64,000 nucleotides of DNA from Rhizobium sp. Q54 (GTDB taxonomy: Bacteria > Pseudomonadota > Alphaproteobacteria > Rhizobiales > Xanthobacteraceae): contig CAMAUC010000009.1 of NCBI GenBank assembly GCA_945861265.1, positions 16,262-80,261 on the forward strand, read 5' to 3'. Under the pieces are notes generated by a model. The model saw only the letters and a list, made by a program, of their open reading frames with translations. It was not told where the DNA came from and ran no database searches. Every line of letters begins with the position of its first letter. The stretch's first letter is position 1. Shown here in pieces: positions 59,931 through 64,000 of the stretch. The position numbers were made by a program, and so were the translations under genes.

Positions 59931-60461
59931 ATGGCCAGGAAAGTCGCGACGCCGGCTAAGGCAAGGTCAAAGCCGGCTGGCAAACCAAAGCTCAGCCACA
60001 TCGACAGTCGCGGCCAGGCGCACATGGTCGATGTCTCGGGAAAGCACCAGACCGAACGCGTCGCCAAGGCCGAGGGCAAGGTGATCATGCGCAAGGAAAC
60101 CCTCGATCTGGTGATCGAGGGCAATGCCTTGAAAGGCGACGTGCTGGGCGCGGCGCGGCTGGCCGGCATCATGGCTGCCAAGCACACGCACGGCCTGATC
60201 CCTTTGTGCCATCCGTTGCCGATCACCAAGGTGCAGATCGATATTTTCCCCGAGCACGCCCTGCCCGGCTTTCTGGTGCAATCGACCGTCAAGGTCACCG
60301 GCCAGACCGGCGTCGAGATGGAAGCTCTGGTCGCGGCCTCGATCGCGTGCCTGACGATTTACGACATGGTCAAGGCGGTCGAGCGCGGCATGCGCATCGA
60401 AGGCATCCGCGTGTTGGAAAAAAGCGGCGGCAAATCCGGCACGTATAAAGCGGACGCATGA
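59931..60461 (+). CDS. moaC: Cyclic pyranopterin monophosphate synthase MoaC
   Basis: Second enzyme of molybdenum cofactor synthesis. After a basic extension of about 20 residues, [59 protein letters not shown] and the C-terminal [12 protein letters not shown] are typical, including the active-site lysine of the last block. Length 176 residues. The last codon and stop (GCATGA) lie within a 47-bp palindromic repeat. Confidence 0.97.
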   Translation: MARKVATPAKARSKPAGKPKLSHIDSRGQAHMVDVSGKHQTERVAKAEGKVIMRKETLDLVIEGNALKGDVLGAARLAGIMAAKHTHGLIPLCHPLPITKVQIDIFPEHALPGFLVQSTVKVTGQTGVEMEALVAASIACLTIYDMVKAVERGMRIEGIRVLEKSGGKSGTYKADA

Positions 60462-60501
60462 TCCCGAAAAGTGGGAACCGGTTTTCGGACAAGATCATGC
60501 G
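60455..60501 (+). repeat. 47-bp rhizobial palindromic repeat, copy 3, containing the moaC stop
   Basis: Same element as at 20321 and 33256, in the same orientation relative to the upstream gene: CGCATGATCCCGAAAAGTGG, then GAACCGGTTTTCGGACAAG and ATCATGCG. It contributes the Ala codon and TGA of moaC and fills most of the gap to moeA. Confidence 0.9.
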
Positions 60502-60520
60502 CAGAGGGAAAGTTTAAATC

Positions 60521-61744
60521 ATGGCGCTGATGCCGGTCGCCGAAGCGTTGCAGCGCGTGCTGGCCGGCGTGCACGCACTTCCGGCCGAGACCGTTGCGCT
60601 GAATGATGCGCTCGGCCGCGTGCTGGCCAAAGACCTCGTCGCGCTGCGCACCCAGCCGCCGGCGGCTCTGTCCGCCATGGACGGCTATGCCGTGCGCGCT
60701 GAAGACGTTTCGAACGGCCCGGCGACCTTGACCTTGATTGGCGAAGTCGCCGCCGGCCATCCGTTCGACGGCAGCGTCGGCCCCGGCCAGGCCGCGCGCA
60801 TCTTCACCGGAGGCGTGATCCCGTTGGGCGCCGATACGGTGGTGGTCCAGGAGTTGGTCAGCCGCGACGGCGACAAAGTGACGACGCAAAAGCCGACCGC
60901 CAAAGCGCGCAACGTCCGCGCCGCCGGCATCGACTTTCGCCAGGGCGAGGTGCTGTTGCGCGCCGGCCGCCGGCTGACCGACCGTGACCTGATGCTGGCG
61001 GCGGCGATGAACTACCCGACGCTGAGCGTGCACCGCCGGCCGAAAGTGGCCGTACTCGGCACCGGCGATGAATTGCTGATGCCGGGCAGTTCGCTCAAAG
61101 CCGGCGAGATCATCTATTCCAACGGCTTTGCGCTGACCGCGCTGGCGCAAGGAGAAGGCGCTGTGGTCAGCGATCTCGGCATCGCCCGCGACAAGCTCGA
61201 CGACATCGCCGCGGCGATCAGGCGCGCGCGCGACAGCGGCGCCGATATCTTGTTGACCAGCGGCGGCGCCTCGGTCGGCGACCACGATCTCGTGCAGCGT
61301 GCATTGAAGGCCGAAGGCCTCGACCTGTCGTTCTGGCGCGTGGCCTTGCGGCCCGGCCGGCCGATGATGCACGGCCGGCTGGCGCGGTCCGATGCCGCCG
61401 ACATGCAGGTCCTCGGCGTGCCGGGCAACCCGGTATCATCCTACGTCTGCGCGTTTTTGTTTCTGGTGCCGCTGATCCGTGCCCTGTCCGGGCGGGCCGA
61501 TGTCGACCAGAAGCCCGAGCCGGCTCGCCTCGGCAGCGACATGCCGGCCAATGACGAGCGCGCCGACTACATCCGCGCGACGCTGGCGCCCGGTCCGGGC
61601 GGGCCGGTGGCGACGCCGCTGCCGGCCCAGGACTCCTCGCTGATGGCCCCTCTGGCGCGGGCCGATTGCCTGTTGATTCGGCCATCCGGCGCGCCCGCGG
61701 CGGCGGCGGGTTCACCCTGCGTCATCCTTAAGCTTGTGCTTTAG
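60521..61744 (+). CDS. moeA: Molybdopterin molybdenumtransferase MoeA
   Basis: Inserts molybdenum into adenylylated molybdopterin. LSAMDGYAVRAEDV near residue 48, IFTGGVIPLGADTVVVQE, VAVLGTGDELLMPGS, LTSGGASVGDHDLV and LRPGRPMMHGRL are the MoeA blocks. Length 407 residues. It follows moaC after 59 bases that include a palindromic repeat. Confidence 0.95.
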   Translation: MALMPVAEALQRVLAGVHALPAETVALNDALGRVLAKDLVALRTQPPAALSAMDGYAVRAEDVSNGPATLTLIGEVAAGHPFDGSVGPGQAARIFTGGVIPLGADTVVVQELVSRDGDKVTTQKPTAKARNVRAAGIDFRQGEVLLRAGRRLTDRDLMLAAAMNYPTLSVHRRPKVAVLGTGDELLMPGSSLKAGEIIYSNGFALTALAQGEGAVVSDLGIARDKLDDIAAAIRRARDSGADILLTSGGASVGDHDLVQRALKAEGLDLSFWRVALRPGRPMMHGRLARSDAADMQVLGVPGNPVSSYVCAFLFLVPLIRALSGRADVDQKPEPARLGSDMPANDERADYIRATLAPGPGGPVATPLPAQDSSLMAPLARADCLLIRPSGAPAAAAGSPCVILKLVL

Positions 61745-61783
61745 CGGTCTTTCGACTTGTTCACGGCAAATTAATCGGTTGCG

Positions 61784-61809
61784 GAACACATATCGAACAG
61801 ATAGTGTTC
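61784..61809. promoter_or_regulatory. LexA (SOS) box upstream of lexA
   Basis: GAAC-N7-GAAC at 61784-61798 is the complement of the alphaproteobacterial GTTC-N7-GTTC LexA site. A GTTC at 61806-61809, seven bases on, adds a second half-site combination. It is about 75 bases before lexA, consistent with autoregulation. Confidence 0.8.
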
Positions 61810-61870
61810 GTTCATGATTTGTTTCGGATCAGGTACCCTCTCGGGATGTGAGGGCCGTCCGTGACGGGAG

Positions 61871-62587
61871 ATGAGACCGATGCTGACCCGCAAACAGTTC
61901 GAGCTGCTGCGCTTCATCCATGAGCGGCTGACCGAAGCCGGCGTACCGCCGTCTTTCGACGAAATGAAGGACGCGCTGGATTTGCGCTCCAAATCGGGCA
62001 TCCACCGCCTGATCACGGCGCTGGAGGAACGCGGCTTCATCCGCAGGCTCGCCAATCGCGCCCGCGCCATCGAGGTCATCAAGCTTCCCGACTCGGTCGC
62101 GCACGGCATCAGCGGCGGCGTCAGCCGCTCGCGCGGCTTCAATCCGAGCGTGATCGAGGGCGACCTCGGCCGCGGCCGCGCCCCAGCCGACGACGACAGC
62201 GGCCGCCCCATCGCGGTACCGGTGATGGGCCGCATCGCCGCCGGTACGCCGATCGAGGCGATCCAGACGCGCAGCCATGTCATCAACATGCCGGCCGAAC
62301 TGCTGTCGGCGGGCGAGCATTTCGCGCTCGAAGTGCGCGGCGACTCGATGATCGAGGCCGGCATTCTCGATGGCGACATCGCGCTGATCCGGCGCATGGA
62401 GACGGCCGATACAGGCGACATTGTCGTGGCCCTGATCGACGACGAGGAAGCCACCCTCAAGCGTTTCCGCCGGCGCGGCGCGTCCATCGCGCTGGAGCCG
62501 GCCAATCCGGCCTATGAGGTGCGCATCCTGCCGCCGAACCGCGTCCGCATCCAGGGTAAGCTGGTGGCGATGTTCCGGCGGTACTAG
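61871..62587 (+). CDS. lexA: LexA repressor
   Basis: SOS repressor of 238 residues. The winged helix (about 1-70) begins [20 protein letters not shown]; the cleavage site is Ala124-Gly125 in [11 protein letters not shown]; Ser159 in [14 protein letters not shown] and Lys197 in EEATLKRF form the dyad. The linker (75-115) is long, as in alphaproteobacteria. ATG at 61871 or 61880 could be the start. It faces a broken comEC. Confidence 0.96.
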   Translation: MRPMLTRKQFELLRFIHERLTEAGVPPSFDEMKDALDLRSKSGIHRLITALEERGFIRRLANRARAIEVIKLPDSVAHGISGGVSRSRGFNPSVIEGDLGRGRAPADDDSGRPIAVPVMGRIAAGTPIEAIQTRSHVINMPAELLSAGEHFALEVRGDSMIEAGILDGDIALIRRMETADTGDIVVALIDDEEATLKRFRRRGASIALEPANPAYEVRILPPNRVRIQGKLVAMFRRY

Positions 62588-62591
62588 CGGA

Positions 62592-62611
62592 GCCGACGGC
62601 TAGTCGTCGGC
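62592..62611. terminator. Short hairpin between convergent lexA and comEC
   Basis: GCCGACG (62592-62598) and CGTCGGC (62605-62611) pair around six bases, five bases after lexA and spanning the comEC stop. No T-run; possibly a bidirectional end structure. Confidence 0.35.
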
Positions 62612-63681
62612 CTCCAGCGACTCCGCTGGCGGCGTGGCGTCAGGTATTGACGGACGGCGAATGCTGGGCGTGGTTTCGACTTGAGCGGGACGTCCGCGCG
62701 CCCACGGCCGGTCGACCGTCGGCGGTTGCGCGGCCATTTGTTCAAATCGATCTCCCTTGATGAACAGCGCGGTCGCGCCTTGCGCCCGCCAGGCCGGCCG
62801 GTCGAGCAGCAGCGCCGCGCAGCGGCCCGGCGCCGTCTGCGGGCTCACCACCACCGCGCTGCGCGCGCAGTCTTCCTCGAATGCTTCGGCCGCGAGCGCG
62901 AAAGCGACCAGCCGGCCATCGGCCAGTTTCGCCGTGCAGCCGATGGCGTCGCAGTGCACGCCCTCTTTCAGGCTGGCATCGGTCGGTTTACGTGCGTCGC
63001 CGTCGGCCGCCAGCCACTCCTTGACCGCGAAGGCGTCGCGCGCGCCATGCAGCAGCGTCAGTCTGCCGCCTGCGCCGCGAATGGCCGCGCTCTGGCCGTC
63101 GGCGGCGATCAGCACATCCGGGCGCGGCGCGGCGAGCGCCCACAGGCAAGCGGCAATCGTGACTGCGGCCCCGCTCCAGCGCAAAGGCGAGCGCAACAGG
63201 CACAAAAGCAGCAAGCCTAACGTCACCAGCAGAAGTGGGCCGGTGCCGAGAAAGCCGGCATGTAGCCGACCGAGCCCGGCAAGCTCGTGACCCACAAGAC
63301 GACGACGATCATCCAGTCGATGCCGATGCCCATCAATTGCCAGAAGATTGCATCGAAGCCGAACGGCATGGTGAGCGCGCCGAGAATGCCCATCGGCATC
63401 ACTAGGCCTGAGACCACCGGCATCGCCAGCAGGTTGGCGAGCACACCGTAAGGCGCGATGCGATGAAAGTGGTAAGCCGCGTAAGGCGTCGTGGCGAGGC
63501 CAGCGACCAGCGAGGCAAGCAGCAGGCCAACGGCTTCGCGCCCGCCCCATAGGGCAAAGCGAGTCATCAGCGGCGTCTCGTGATCGGCTCGCCATAGGGC
63601 GAACTGATAGCCGGCAACCAGCGCCAACGTCGCGGCAAACGACATCTGGAAACTCAGGCGCGTTAACGCTAAGTACTTCAA
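62600..63681 (-). pseudogene. comEC: ComEC/Rec2 family remnant, truncated and frameshifted
   Basis: ComEC is the inner-membrane DNA-uptake channel, normally about 700 residues or more. Only the last part is here, in two frames. From 63663 the frame reads SFQMSFAATLALVAGYQFAL and continues through membrane segments to SLPGSVGYMPAF; then family sequence resumes one frame over as LGTGPLLLVTLGLLLLCLLR to the end at 62600. A missing C near 63250-63254 explains the switch. The sequence before SFQM (63664-63681) is unlike ComEC and abuts a recombinase gene. The gene is nonfunctional as written. Confidence 0.85.
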
Positions 63682-63690
63682 GCATTTGTA

Positions 63691-64000
63691 TTATCCCGCC
63701 TTCCACCTTCCGCCCCGGGACTTTCCCCGGGACTTCGCGACGGCTTCAATCGCTGCGGCGACCTCTTCGTCCAGAACGTGCGCATAACGCAGCGTGCTGG
63801 TGATGTCGGCGTGGTTGAGCGCCTTTTGCACGAGCTTGATGTTGTGGGTTTCACGCAAAAGCTCAGTCGCAAAGGTGTGGCGAAAATCATGAAAGCGAAA
63901 ATTGTTGACGTCTGCCTGCGCATTCCGACGATCGCGACCAGTCATTCCAGCGCATCGCGACCAGTGTGACGCGGGTGCGTGACGGTGCCGTTGGATGCTG
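63691..64000 (-). CDS. Tyrosine recombinase/integrase, C-terminal part, runs off the window
   Basis: The frame is open to the window edge on the minus strand; about 100 C-terminal residues are visible. The catalytic block FRFHDFRHTFATELL holds the HxxR motif, ALNHADITSTLRYAHV holds the second His and the nucleophile Tyr, all correctly spaced. Such enzymes move phages, islands or integrative elements and usually lie next to their attachment site. Its end is about 30 bases from the comEC breakpoint, so the element probably entered comEC. Composition is somewhat less GC-rich than the core. Confidence 0.88.
   Translation of the reverse strand, partial: SIQRHRHAPASHWSRCAGMTGRDRRNAQADVNNFRFHDFRHTFATELLRETHNIKLVQKALNHADITSTLRYAHVLDEEVAAAIEAVAKSRGKSRGGRWKAG

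Overview
The window is a GC-rich chromosomal segment (roughly two-thirds G+C by eye) from an alphaproteobacterium of the order Rhizobiales/Hyphomicrobiales, most like the Bradyrhizobium-Rhodopseudomonas-Xanthobacteraceae group. The basis is gene order: holB-metG-tatD, dusB-ntrB-ntrC-ntrY-ntrX-dat-hfq-hflX, eno-ftsB-pdhA-pdhB-pdhC-lpdA with a lipoyl domain on E1-beta, and ppiD-trpE-trpG-trpD-trpC-moaC-moeA-lexA-comEC. A GAAC-N7-GAAC LexA box and three copies of a 47-bp palindromic repeat that I recognise from rhizobial genomes agree with this. All calls come from reading the sequence; no search was run.

Layout. 1-3.5 kb: 3' end of holB, a ribbon-helix-helix gene, and eutBC (ethanolamine ammonia-lyase) without other eut genes. 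3.6-11 kb: DUF6481 protein, alpha/beta hydrolase, PhoH-like ATPase, membrane diguanylate cyclase, DUF2189 membrane protein, a tiny cysteine-rich secreted protein and a DUF2778 (Tlde1-type) protein. 11-18.9 kb: metG-tatD-MBL hydrolase, a GH1 beta-glucosidase, mazG overlapping an FAD monooxygenase, and a small exported protein. 18.9-30.4 kb (minus): the nitrogen-regulation block dusB-ntrB-ntrC-[LLM oxidoreductase]-ntrY-ntrX-dat-hfq-hflX. 30.5-34.6 kb: ispDF-cinA-tspO facing ratA/coq10, lipA and a GlsB-type membrane protein. 34.7-45.5 kb: a spermidine-synthase-like membrane fusion facing cysK, lpdA, pdhCBA, ftsB and eno. 45.7-53.3 kb: queF, an MFS exporter, kdsA, a VOC protein, small ORFs, pyrG, secG and tpiA. 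53.4-62.6 kb (plus): ppiD, trpE, cupin, trpGDC, moaC, moeA and lexA. 62.6-64 kb: a broken comEC abutting the C-terminal part of a tyrosine recombinase, which looks like the edge of an integrated element.

The content is mostly housekeeping. Pyruvate dehydrogenase, its lipoyl synthase and enolase lie close together; the Ntr cascades sit beside Hfq; the trp operon runs into molybdopterin genes and lexA. The unusual material is structural: an inverted pair of 45-bp palindromes read through as protein inside pdhC, the 47-bp repeat supplying the stop codons of lipA and moaC, a short AT-rich patch inside trpC, and a comEC ruined by both a 5' truncation and a one-base frameshift. I found no CRISPR array, defence island, rRNA or tRNA, and no clearly new multi-gene system.
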